From the NCBI RefSeq assembly GCF_009834225.1, contig NZ_CP047176.1, positions 1,178,001 through 1,242,000 of the forward strand: DNA of 64,000 nt, in the 5' to 3' direction. Below are positions 44,434 to 52,170 of the stretch, one piece after another; the first letter of the stretch is position 1; every line of letters starts with the position of its first letter. This DNA is from Rathayibacter sp. VKM Ac-2759. Lineage in GTDB: Bacteria; Actinomycetota; Actinomycetes; Actinomycetales; Microbacteriaceae. The translations under genes and the position numbers were made by a program. Below the pieces are notes generated by a model. The model worked only from the letters and a program-made list of their open reading frames with translations, searched no databases and was not told the origin of the DNA.

Positions 44434-45546
44434 GTGGCTGTAGGAGCGGATGAGACCCGGACGGGGGGTGCTGCGCGCGCGTCCGGCGAGCCGGTGTGGG
44501 CGGTGGGGCTCGCCGGGCTGTTCCTGGTGTGGGCGCCGGCCGCGCTCGAGGCCGGGTGGTGGCTGCTCCTCGGGCTGGGGATCGCGGTGGCGGCGGCCGC
44601 CCTCGGGATCGTCGCCGACGCGGGGCGCGAGGTGCGGGACGGGCCGACGGGGGAGTGGCTGGGACTCGCCGGGCGGGCCCTCGCCTCCGCTGCCGTCGCC
44701 CTGACCGCCGCGGAGTCGGTGCTCGGCGCGACCGCGCGGCCCGTGGCGTTCCTCCTCCTGCTCGCGGTGACGCTCTTCGTGGTCCGCGGCGGAGTCCTCC
44801 GCCCGCGCCTCGCCGTGACGCTCGGCGCTCTCGTCGGGCTGCTGCTCGCCGCGGCGGTCGTCGTCGTGCTGCTCTCGCCCCCTGCCCCCGCCTCGACCGA
44901 CCTGATCCTCGGCGGTCCGGAGGGGTCCGTCACCGCCGCCGCCTACCTGCTGTTCCTCGTCGCCCCGCCCTCGGGCGGGCCGACGTCGACCCGCCGCTCC
45001 CTGGTCCGCCTCGCCGTCACCGGAGTCGTCGCCGCCCTGGTCGGCACCGGGCTGCTGCTGCTCGTCGGGCCGGAGGCGCTCGCGGCCGCCGCCACCCCGC
45101 TCCGCGCCGCCGTGACGGGCACCCCCGCCGCCGTTCCGGTCGCGATCGCAGCGGTCCTCGCCTCCGTGCTGGCGCTCGTCGTGCTGGCCGGGCGCGACGC
45201 CTCCGCCCTGGTCCGCCTCGCCGACGAGGGTGAGATCCCCGAGCCGCTCGCGCGCCGCAACCGCCGGACGGGGGCGCCGTCGGCGGCGCAGCTCGTCGTC
45301 TGCCTCGTCTCGGTGCTCGCCGTGGTGATCCTCGACGCGGAGGCACTGCTCGCGTTCGCCGTCGGCGCGGCGCTGGTCGCGTCGATCGTGCGCCGGCTCG
45401 AGCGGGGAGCCGCCGGTGCGCGCTGGCCGGCGATCGCCGCGGCGGCGGTGGCGCTGCTCCTCCTGCTGGCGCTGCCGTCGGCGACGGCGGCCGCGGTGGC
45501 GATCGTGCTGGCGGGCCTGCTGATCGTGCGCGCGTTCCGGCGCTGA
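44434..45546 (+). CDS. Reduced APC-superfamily-like membrane protein
   Basis: 370 aa from a GTG 6 nt after TACAGT; a start at 44371 adds 21 non-hydrophobic residues. About ten hydrophobic segments are seen. 'ALVRLADEGEIPEPLARRNRRTGAPSAAQLVV' matches the cytosolic loop after helix 8 of amino-acid permeases (A-x-D-G-x-L-P ... R-x-G-x-P), followed by four helices. The first half, however, lacks the Gly-rich helix 1 substrate motif and the protein is some 100 residues shorter than normal. It may be a degenerate or diverged permease. Composition is extremely Ala/Leu/Val-rich. It sits just after the 167-bp array. Confidence 0.6.
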   Translation: MAVGADETRTGGAARASGEPVWAVGLAGLFLVWAPAALEAGWWLLLGLGIAVAAAALGIVADAGREVRDGPTGEWLGLAGRALASAAVALTAAESVLGATARPVAFLLLLAVTLFVVRGGVLRPRLAVTLGALVGLLLAAAVVVVLLSPPAPASTDLILGGPEGSVTAAAYLLFLVAPPSGGPTSTRRSLVRLAVTGVVAALVGTGLLLLVGPEALAAAATPLRAAVTGTPAAVPVAIAAVLASVLALVVLAGRDASALVRLADEGEIPEPLARRNRRTGAPSAAQLVVCLVSVLAVVILDAEALLAFAVGAALVASIVRRLERGAAGARWPAIAAAAVALLLLLALPSATAAAVAIVLAGLLIVRAFRR

Positions 45547-45552
45547 CCGGGC

Positions 45553-46779
45553 TCAGGCTCCGGCGGCCGTCACTTCGTCGAGAGCGCGGCCCGGGAGCCG
45601 CAGGGCGAGCGGATCGGCGCGCACCCGGTCGAGGCCCGAGCGCACGGCTCCGAGGGCGACGGCCTGGTCTCCGAGGGTCGAGGGGAGGATCCGGGGCGCC
45701 GGAGCGTGCACCCGCCCGACGAGCCGCTCCGCCACCTCGGCGAGCAGCGGCCCGGCGGAGGCGGCGAGCGCGCCACCGACGACGATGAGCGAGACGTCGA
45801 GCAGGTTCGCCAGGGTCGCCGCCACGTTGGTGAGGCGCTCGGCGAGCCGGTCGACGATGTCGCGGGCGAGCGCATCGCCCGCCTCGGCGGCCGCGAAGAC
45901 CTGTTCGGCCCCGGGGGCGCCGCTGTGGTCGAGGAGGGTCGCCGGGTGCCCCGGGACGGCCAGCGCCTCGTGCGCCCAGAGCCGGGCGAGCGCCGCGATG
46001 CCCTCGGCCGAGCCGACGCCCTCGACGAGGTCGAGGTAGCGCATCTCGCCGGTGAGTCCGCGGGCGCCGCGCAGCAGCCGCCCGCCGAGCACGACGCCTC
46101 CGCCGAGGCGCTCGCCCGAGAGCAGGGCGACGTAGTCGTCCGAGGCGACGGCCGCGCCGCGCCAGCCCTCGGCGAGCGCGGCGAGATTCGCGTCGTTGTC
46201 GACGACCGCCTGCCAGCCCCGGTCCGCGAAGCGGTCGGCGAGCCCGGGGTTCATCACGCCCCAGAAGTCGTTGTCGCCCTGGGGCGACCGGCCGAGGGCG
46301 TCGACCGGAGCGGGGACGCCGAACGTGATGGCGAGGACTCCCGAGTCGGCGATCCCCGCCTCGGCCAGGGTGCGGTCGAGGACCCGCTCGATGTCGGCGA
46401 GGCGGCTCCGGCGCGTGACGTCCTCATGGGCGACGTGCTCCGTGCGCCGGGCGAGGGTCTCGCCGAGCAGATCGGCGACGAAGACGCCGACGCTGTGCTG
46501 ACCCGCGTCGACGCCCACCACCACTCCGGCGTCGCGGCGGAGCGCGTAGCGGCGCGCGGGGCGTCCCTTGACGTAGTCGCCGGCCGCGCGCTGGTTCTCG
46601 AGCTCCTGGATCCAGCCGAGCTCGATCAGGTCGTCGCAGACGGCGATCACGGTCGAGCGGGTGAGTCCCGTGCGCTCGATCAGATCGGAGGCGGTGAGGG
46701 GCGATCCGCTCCAGGCCTGCCCGAGGACCTCGAGGGCGTTGCGGCGCCTCTGGAACGAGAACGAGGTGCCCTCGGACAT
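45553..46779 (-). CDS. ROK-family transcriptional regulator
   Basis: 408 aa from the ATG at 46779 with GGAGGTGG upstream; a start at 46911 would cover the operator region. The N-terminal helix-turn-helix is 'LTASDLIERTGLTRSTVIAVCDDLIELGWI' (about 28-58). The ROK sugar-kinase-like domain has 'VVGVDAGQHSVGVFVADLLG', 'VDNDANLAALAEGW' and 'GLTGEMRYLD'. The zinc-binding Cys cluster of classical ROK proteins is missing after the last motif. It is divergent from the sugar ABC operon across 119 bp and is probably its sugar-responsive repressor. Confidence 0.9.
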   Translation of the reverse strand: MSEGTSFSFQRRRNALEVLGQAWSGSPLTASDLIERTGLTRSTVIAVCDDLIELGWIQELENQRAAGDYVKGRPARRYALRRDAGVVVGVDAGQHSVGVFVADLLGETLARRTEHVAHEDVTRRSRLADIERVLDRTLAEAGIADSGVLAITFGVPAPVDALGRSPQGDNDFWGVMNPGLADRFADRGWQAVVDNDANLAALAEGWRGAAVASDDYVALLSGERLGGGVVLGGRLLRGARGLTGEMRYLDLVEGVGSAEGIAALARLWAHEALAVPGHPATLLDHSGAPGAEQVFAAAEAGDALARDIVDRLAERLTNVAATLANLLDVSLIVVGGALAASAGPLLAEVAERLVGRVHAPAPRILPSTLGDQAVALGAVRSGLDRVRADPLALRLPGRALDEVTAAGA

Positions 46780-46821
46780 CCGCTCCACCTCCCTCTTGAC
46801 CCCGGACGGATCGGCTGCAAC

Positions 46822-46870
46822 AGTACATCGCGTACTAGATTTTCTCATTAGATTTAGTCCGTTCAACAAC
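46822..46870. promoter_or_regulatory. AT-rich ROK/ABC operator-promoter region
   Basis: AGTAC (46822-46826), 5 nt, GTACT (46832-46836) form an inverted repeat. TAGATTT follows twice, at about 46836 and 46850, in the least GC-rich stretch nearby. It is placed between the divergent ROK gene and the ABC operon, where an operator is expected. Confidence 0.5.
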
Positions 46871-46898
46871 TTATCCACGATCCACGGGAGACGACGAC

Positions 46899-48182
46899 GT
46901 GCCCCTTGCACCCCCTACCGCCGGCGGACTCAGCCGGCGCGCCCTCCTCGCAGCGGCAGGAGCCGGCGCCGCCGCGCTCGGTCTGTCGGCCTGCGCCTCG
47001 CCCTCGGCCTCCGGTGGCGTGACCGAGATCACCTTCTTCCAGTCCAAGCCCGAGGTCATCGGCTACTTCGGCGACGTGATCGAGCGCTTCCACGCGTCGC
47101 AGTCGCGGATCCGCGTGGTGCACGACTTCTCCTCGAACCTCTCGGCCGGCTTCGTGCGGAGCAACCCGCCGGACCTCGGCTGCCTGAACTACAACTTCGA
47201 GGTGGCGCGCTTCGTCGAGCGTGGGGCGCTCAGCGACCTCTCCGATCTGCCGGAGGCGAAGCGGATCAACCCCGCGATCCAGCCGCTCATCGAGCAGACG
47301 GCGTCCTACCCCGATCGCACGAGCGTGCTCCCGTACTCGCTGATGATGGCCGCGGTGCTCTACAACCGCGACATCTTCGCCGCGCAGGGCCTGGAGGTGC
47401 CGACGACCTGGACCGAGTTTTTGGCGGTCTGCGACGCCCTCACCGCCGCGGGCATCACTCCGATCTACAGCACCTACAAGGATCCGTGGACGGTCGCGCA
47501 GGGCCTGTTCGACTACTCCGTCGGCGGCACCGTCGACCTCGACTCCTTCTTCACGCAGCTGAAGGAGCAGGGAGCCGACGTCGGAGCCTCCTCGCCCGTG
47601 TCGTTCGAGAAGGACTTCGCCGCCCCGGTCGACCAGATGCTGCAGGTCGCCGCCTACTCGAACCCCAACGCGGCCAGCCGCGGCTACGGCGACGGCAACC
47701 TGGCGTTCTCGAACGGCGAGGCCGCGATGCTCCTCCAGGGCCCGTGGGCGCTCAGCGAGATCGCGAAGACCGCGCCCGACCTCTCGATCGGCGCGTTCCC
47801 CCTGCCGATGACCGACGACCCGGACGACCGCCGGGTGCGGGTCAACGTCGACCTCGCGCTCTGGATCCCCGAGGCCTCCGACAAGAAGGAGGCGGCGCGC
47901 GAGTTCCTGGCCTTCCTGATGCAGCCGGAGATCATCGACGCCTACAACGCCGACAACAACGCGTTCGGAGTCACGACCGACGCTCCCGCGGTCACCCAGC
48001 CGACGCTGGTCGAGCTGCAGGAGTTCTACGACCGGGCCGCCTTCAGCCTCGGCGCCTCGCAGCTCGTGCCGCAGAACATCCCGCTGCAGAACTACCTCCA
48101 GGGCATCGTGCTCGGCTCCGACCCCGCGTCGACGCTGCGCACCATCGACGCCGACTGGGCGCGCATCGCGTTCCGCTCCTGA
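46899..48182 (+). CDS. Sugar ABC transporter substrate-binding lipoprotein
   Basis: 427 aa, GTG start with GGGAG upstream. The N-terminus combines 'LSRRALLAAAGAGAAALGL' (Tat-like twin Arg) with the lipobox L-S-A-C (Cys at about residue 32). The mature part is a type I CUT1 binding protein ('ITFFQSKPEVIGYFGDVIERFHASQSRIRV', 'LLQGPWALSEI'). It should deliver an oligosaccharide, probably an alpha-glucoside given the GH13 gene downstream. It is the first gene of the operon, divergent from the ROK regulator. Confidence 0.93.
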   Translation: MPLAPPTAGGLSRRALLAAAGAGAAALGLSACASPSASGGVTEITFFQSKPEVIGYFGDVIERFHASQSRIRVVHDFSSNLSAGFVRSNPPDLGCLNYNFEVARFVERGALSDLSDLPEAKRINPAIQPLIEQTASYPDRTSVLPYSLMMAAVLYNRDIFAAQGLEVPTTWTEFLAVCDALTAAGITPIYSTYKDPWTVAQGLFDYSVGGTVDLDSFFTQLKEQGADVGASSPVSFEKDFAAPVDQMLQVAAYSNPNAASRGYGDGNLAFSNGEAAMLLQGPWALSEIAKTAPDLSIGAFPLPMTDDPDDRRVRVNVDLALWIPEASDKKEAAREFLAFLMQPEIIDAYNADNNAFGVTTDAPAVTQPTLVELQEFYDRAAFSLGASQLVPQNIPLQNYLQGIVLGSDPASTLRTIDADWARIAFRS

Positions 48183-48183
48183 C

Positions 48184-48219
48184 CCTCCCCGCTTTCCAGA
48201 ACCTCCCCGCTTTCCAGAA
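48184..48219. repeat. 18-bp perfect tandem duplication
   Basis: CCTCCCCGCTTTCCAGAA occurs twice head to tail, followed by CCTCT, in the 58-bp spacer between the binding-protein and first permease genes. Confidence 0.8.
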
Positions 48220-48240
48220 CCTCTCAGAGACGAGACACTC

Positions 48241-49173
48241 ATGGCACTCTCGACACCCACCCGAGCGGAGGCGCGCCCCACCGAGGCGCCCCGCCCGGCC
48301 GCCCCGCACCGGCGCAGGCCGCGCACGGACAGGACCTTCCTCCTGTACCTGCTCCCTGCGCTCGTGCTCTTCACGCTTGCGATCACCCTGCCCGCGCTGA
48401 TGGGCATCTTCTTCAGCTTCACCGACTCGATCGGCTTCGGCGAGTGGTCCTTCATCGGGTTCACGAACTACGTGGCGCTGTTCTCGGATCCGGCGATCGC
48501 CGCCTCCTACGGCTTCACGGTCCTGCTCGCCCTGGTCACCGTCCTGGCGGTGAACGTCGTCGCGTTCCTGCTCGCGATCGCTCTCACCTCGCAGATCCGC
48601 GGCAAGGTGGCCCTCCGCGCGGTGTTCGTGCTGCCGATGGTCGTCTCGGGCATCATCATCGCGTTCGTCTTCAACTTCCTCTTCTCGAACTCGCTGCCCG
48701 CCTTCGCCGAGTCGATCGCCTTCACCCCGCTCGCGAGCAGCATGCTCGCCGACCCGAACCTGGCCTGGCTCGCGATCGTGATCGTGACCGCGTGGCAGGC
48801 GGTCCCCTCCGCGCTGCTGATCTACATCGCCGGGGTGCTCTCCATCCCCGGCGACGTCTACGAGGCCGCCTCGCTCGACGGCGCCTCCAGCTGGGGCCAG
48901 CTGCGCTCGATCACGCTCCCGCTCGTCGCGGGCTACGTCGTGATCAACCTCGTGATCGGCTTCAAGAACTTCCTCAACTCGTACGACATCATCGTCGGCC
49001 TCACCGACGGCGGCCCCGGAACCTCGACCCGCAGCGTCGCGATGACGATCTTCACGGGCTTCACCAGCGGCGACTACGCCTACCAGATGGCCAACGCCAC
49101 GATCTTCTTCCTCATCGCGCTCGTGATCGCGCTCGTGCAACTGCGCATCTCGCGCGGAAAGGCGGCCTTCTGA
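48241..49173 (+). CDS. Sugar ABC transporter permease (first)
   Basis: 310 aa, six helices after a basic N-terminus of about 35 residues. The EAA loop that docks the ATPase is 'YEAASLDGASSWGQLRSITLPLVAG'. It belongs to the CUT1 MalF/UgpA-type permeases. Its stop (TGA) overlaps the next start (TGATG). It forms a heterodimer with the following permease. Confidence 0.93.
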   Translation: MALSTPTRAEARPTEAPRPAAPHRRRPRTDRTFLLYLLPALVLFTLAITLPALMGIFFSFTDSIGFGEWSFIGFTNYVALFSDPAIAASYGFTVLLALVTVLAVNVVAFLLAIALTSQIRGKVALRAVFVLPMVVSGIIIAFVFNFLFSNSLPAFAESIAFTPLASSMLADPNLAWLAIVIVTAWQAVPSALLIYIAGVLSIPGDVYEAASLDGASSWGQLRSITLPLVAGYVVINLVIGFKNFLNSYDIIVGLTDGGPGTSTRSVAMTIFTGFTSGDYAYQMANATIFFLIALVIALVQLRISRGKAAF

Positions 49174-50072
49174 TGACCAGCCAGGTCCCCCTCGCCCCGT
49201 CCCTGCCCGGCACCCGGGCGGCGGTCGACGCCGACGCCCGCCGCGGCTCCCGACGCACGCGCTCGAGCCTGATCCTCACGCTCGTGCTCGCGATCTGCGC
49301 CCTCTCGGTGATCGGCCCGCTGTGGGTCACGCTCACGATGGCGTTCAAGACCACCGCGCAAGCGGTCGACGGCAACGCCTTCTCGATCCCGCTGCCGTTC
49401 TCGGTCGACGGCTTCGTGCAGGCGTGGAACCTCACCGACTTCCCCCGCGGCTTCGCGATCTCGGTCCTCGTCTCGGCCATCACGGTCGGCGGCACGATCG
49501 TGCTCAGCGCCCTCGCCGCGTTCGCCATCTCGCGCAACTGGAGCAAGCGCTTCTACCGCTGGTCGTTCTTCTACCTGCTGGCGGCGATGTTCCTGCCGTT
49601 CCCGGTGCTCGCGCTCTCGCAGGTGTCGCTCACCGGCCTCGTCGGCCTCGACAACCCGATCGGCGTCGCGATCCTGCACGTGATGTTCCAGCTCTCGTTC
49701 AGCGTGATGCTGTTCACCGCGTTCCTCCGCTCGCTGCCGGAGGAGCTCGAGGAGAGCGCCCGCCTCGACGGAGCGACGACGAACCAGGTCTTCTGGCGGC
49801 TGGTGTTCCCGCTGCTCGCCCCGATGAGCGCGACCGTCGGCATCTTCGCCTTCCTCGCCTCCTGGAACGACTTCATGATGCCGTCGCTGATCACCTCCGA
49901 CCCGTCGCTGCAGACGCTGCCCGTGCTGCAGAAGATCTTCCAGACGCAGTTCAGCAACGACTACAACGTGGCCTTCGCGTCCTACCTCATGGCGATGGCA
50001 CCGGCGATCATCGTCTACCTCTTCACCCAACGCTGGGTCATGTCCGGCGTTACGCAAGGCGCGATCAAGTAA
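49173..50072 (+). CDS. Sugar ABC transporter permease (second)
   Basis: 299 aa, MalG/UgpE type. The EAA loop is 'LEESARLDGATTNQVFWRLVFPLLAPM'. The end 'QRWVMSGVTQGAIK' is typical of the family. No ATPase gene follows, so a shared MsiK-like ATPase encoded elsewhere is expected, as is usual in Actinobacteria. The second copy of the 88-bp palindrome begins 10 nt after the stop. Confidence 0.94.
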   Translation: MTSQVPLAPSLPGTRAAVDADARRGSRRTRSSLILTLVLAICALSVIGPLWVTLTMAFKTTAQAVDGNAFSIPLPFSVDGFVQAWNLTDFPRGFAISVLVSAITVGGTIVLSALAAFAISRNWSKRFYRWSFFYLLAAMFLPFPVLALSQVSLTGLVGLDNPIGVAILHVMFQLSFSVMLFTAFLRSLPEELEESARLDGATTNQVFWRLVFPLLAPMSATVGIFAFLASWNDFMMPSLITSDPSLQTLPVLQKIFQTQFSNDYNVAFASYLMAMAPAIIVYLFTQRWVMSGVTQGAIK

Positions 50073-50082
50073 GGCTCGCGGG

Positions 50083-50170
50083 CCTCGGGGCGGCCATCTG
50101 CGGCGTTGTCGTCGGTCGCCGTAGCTCCGCTACGACTCCCTCCTCCGCCTTGCAGCTGACCACCCCGAGA
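50083..50170. repeat. 88-bp covarying palindromic element, copy 2
   Basis: It begins CCTCGGGGCGGCC 10 nt after the permease stop. It is collinear with 43427-43514 with no insertion or deletion. The inner hairpin here is CGTAGC-TCC-GCTACG against GATACC-TCC-GGTATC in copy 1. Confidence 0.8.
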
Positions 50171-50200
50171 CCCGCGGGCTCGGCTCCGGGCGGGGGAGCA

Positions 50201-50333
50201 GGCCGCGCTGCGCGCGAGCCGGCGGGGGAGGGGGGCCGCGCTGCGCGCGAGCGGGCGGGGAGGGGGGGCCGCGCTGCGCGCGAGCGGGCGGGGGAGCAGG
50301 CCGCGCTGCGCGCGAGCCGGCGGGGGGAGCGGG
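50201..50333. repeat. Four 33-bp GC-rich tandem repeats
   Basis: GGCCGCGCTGCGCGCGAGC starts at 50201, 50234, 50267 and 50299. Units run on through G-rich GGCGGGGGAG. With the flanking repeats they fill the 388-bp gap before the GH13 gene. Confidence 0.85.
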
Positions 50334-50343
50334 GCGCCGCCTG

Positions 50344-50380
50344 CTGATCGAGGAGGCCGCGCGGCGGGCGTATCGAGATC
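50344..50380. repeat. Single REP-like hairpin of the 167-bp array type
   Basis: CTGATCGAGGAGGCCGCGC ... GGCGGGCGTATCGAGATC, the same element that heads each 167-bp unit, here diverged and single. Confidence 0.75.
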
Positions 50381-50460
50381 GACCGGGTTCAGGACGGGCC
50401 TCAGGAGCCCGCCCCCCCACAAGACCAACCACACGAACGAGAATCAACGGAAGGAAACAC

Positions 50461-52110
50461 GTGACCGAGACGGTGCTCAGCAGGAGCGGGACGAAGGACG
50501 ACGCGCTGTGGTGGCGGCAGGCGGCGGTGTACCAGATCTATCCGCGGAGCTTCGCGGACGCGAACGGGGACGGGATCGGCGATCTGGCCGGGATCATCCA
50601 GCGCATCTCCTACCTCCGGGAGCTCGGGATCGACGCGGTGTGGCTCAGCCCGTTCTATCCGTCGGCGCTGGCCGACGGCGGGTACGACGTGGCCGACTAC
50701 CGCGACGTCGACCCGCGGATCGGCACGCTCGCCGAGTTCGACGAGATGACGGCGCTGCTGCACGACGCCGGGATCCGCGTGATCGTCGACATCGTGCCGA
50801 ACCACTCCTCCGATCTGCACCCGTGGTTCCAGGAGGCGCTCGCCGCGCCGAAGGGATCGCCCGAGCGGGAGCGCTACGTGTTCCGCGACGGCCGCGGCGA
50901 GTCGGGGGAGCTGCCGCCGAGCGACTGGGAGTCGGTCTTCGGCGGACCCGCGTGGGAGGCGGTCGGCGACGGCCAGTGGTACCTCCACCTGTTCGCGAAG
51001 GAGCAGCCCGACTGGAACTGGGACAACCGCGAGATCCGCGACGACTTCCTCGAGACCCTCCGCTTCTGGTCGGACCGCGGCGTCGACGGGTTCCGCATCG
51101 ACGTCGCACACTCGCTGGTGAAGGACCTGACGGAGCCGCTCGCCGCCTCCGCCGACCTCGTCGAGCAGCGCCTCGACGGCAGCCACCCCTTCTGGGACCG
51201 CGACGCGGTGCACGAGGTGTACGCCGAGTGGCGCGCCCTCTTCGACTCGTACGACCCGCCGCGCACCGCGGTGGCGGAGGCGTGGGTCGACGCGTCCCGG
51301 CGCGCCCGCTACGCGAGCCCCGAGGGGCTCGGCCAGGCGTTCAACTTCGACCTGCTCGAGGCCGACCTCGACGCCGACACCTTCCGCCGCCTGATCTCGT
51401 TCAACCTCGAGCTGGCCGCGGAGTCGGGCTCGTCGACGACCTGGGTGCTCTCGAACCACGACGTGGTCCGGCACGCGACCCGCTACGGGCTGCCGTCGCA
51501 GGGCGGCGCTCCGGTGGCGCCCGCGAAGCAGTGGCTGCTGAGCGGAGGCGAGGAGCCGGCCCTCGACCGCGAGAAGGGACTGCGTCGCGCTCGCGCCGCC
51601 ACCCTCCTGCTGCTCGCGCTGCCGGGATCGGCGTACCTCTACCAGGGCGAGGAGCTCGGCCTGCACGAGGTCGCCGGCATCCCCGACGCCGAGCGCCAGG
51701 ACCCGACGTTCTTCCGCAGCGGTGGCAGCGACGTCGGCCGCGACGGCTGCCGTGTGCCGCTGCCGTGGGAGTCGACGGGCACGTCCTTCGGCTTCGGGCC
51801 GGGCGGCGCCCACCTGCCCCAGCCCGCCTGGTTCGCCGACGCCTCGGTCGCGGCCGAGGAGCTGCGGGAGGAGTCGACCCTGTCGCTCTACCGCCGCGCG
51901 CTCGCCCTGCGGCACGCGCTGCAGACCGAGGAGCAGCTGGAGTGGCGCGACAGCGAGGAGGGCGTGCTGGACTTCGCGCGCCCGAACGGCTGGCGCTCGG
52001 TGACCAACCTCGGCGGGACCGACGCCGCCCTGCCCGCGGGGGAGATCCTGCTGGCGAGCGGACCGGTCGACGGCGTGCTGCCTCCGGACACCACGGTCTG
52101 GCTGCACTGA
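50461..52110 (+). CDS. Alpha-glucosidase (GH13)
   Basis: 549 aa, cytosolic. GH13 regions: 'LRELGIDAVWLSPFYPSALADGGYDVADY', 'VIVDIVPNHSSD', nucleophile Asp in 'VDGFRIDVAHSLV', acid/base Glu in 'AVAEAWVDASR' and the third Asp in 'VLSNHDVVRHATRYG'. It hydrolyses alpha-glucosides such as maltose, sucrose or isomaltose that the preceding ABC system imports. GTG start with GGAAGGAAAC upstream. The 388-bp repeat-filled spacer separates it from the permeases, so expression may be partly uncoupled. Confidence 0.94.
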   Translation: MTETVLSRSGTKDDALWWRQAAVYQIYPRSFADANGDGIGDLAGIIQRISYLRELGIDAVWLSPFYPSALADGGYDVADYRDVDPRIGTLAEFDEMTALLHDAGIRVIVDIVPNHSSDLHPWFQEALAAPKGSPERERYVFRDGRGESGELPPSDWESVFGGPAWEAVGDGQWYLHLFAKEQPDWNWDNREIRDDFLETLRFWSDRGVDGFRIDVAHSLVKDLTEPLAASADLVEQRLDGSHPFWDRDAVHEVYAEWRALFDSYDPPRTAVAEAWVDASRRARYASPEGLGQAFNFDLLEADLDADTFRRLISFNLELAAESGSSTTWVLSNHDVVRHATRYGLPSQGGAPVAPAKQWLLSGGEEPALDREKGLRRARAATLLLLALPGSAYLYQGEELGLHEVAGIPDAERQDPTFFRSGGSDVGRDGCRVPLPWESTGTSFGFGPGGAHLPQPAWFADASVAAEELREESTLSLYRRALALRHALQTEEQLEWRDSEEGVLDFARPNGWRSVTNLGGTDAALPAGEILLASGPVDGVLPPDTTVWLH

Positions 52111-52114
52111 CCCG

Positions 52115-52162
52115 GACGACGAAGGCGCCCCCGCACCTGCGTGCGGGGGCGCCTTCGTCGTC
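52115..52162. terminator. 22-bp perfect hairpin terminator
   Basis: Arms 52115-52136 and 52141-52162 with a 4-nt loop (CTGC), between the convergent alpha-glucosidase and gnd stops. The stem is very GC-rich and lacks a U-run, as is common in high-GC bacteria. Confidence 0.85.
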
Positions 52163-52170
52163 GGTGGCGG

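Noticed and set aside
50015..50447. Minus-strand frames with repeated PPARAQRG
   Set aside because: Produced by the 33-bp DNA tandem repeat (11 codons); Pro/Ala/Arg low complexity, overlapping REP and palindrome elements.
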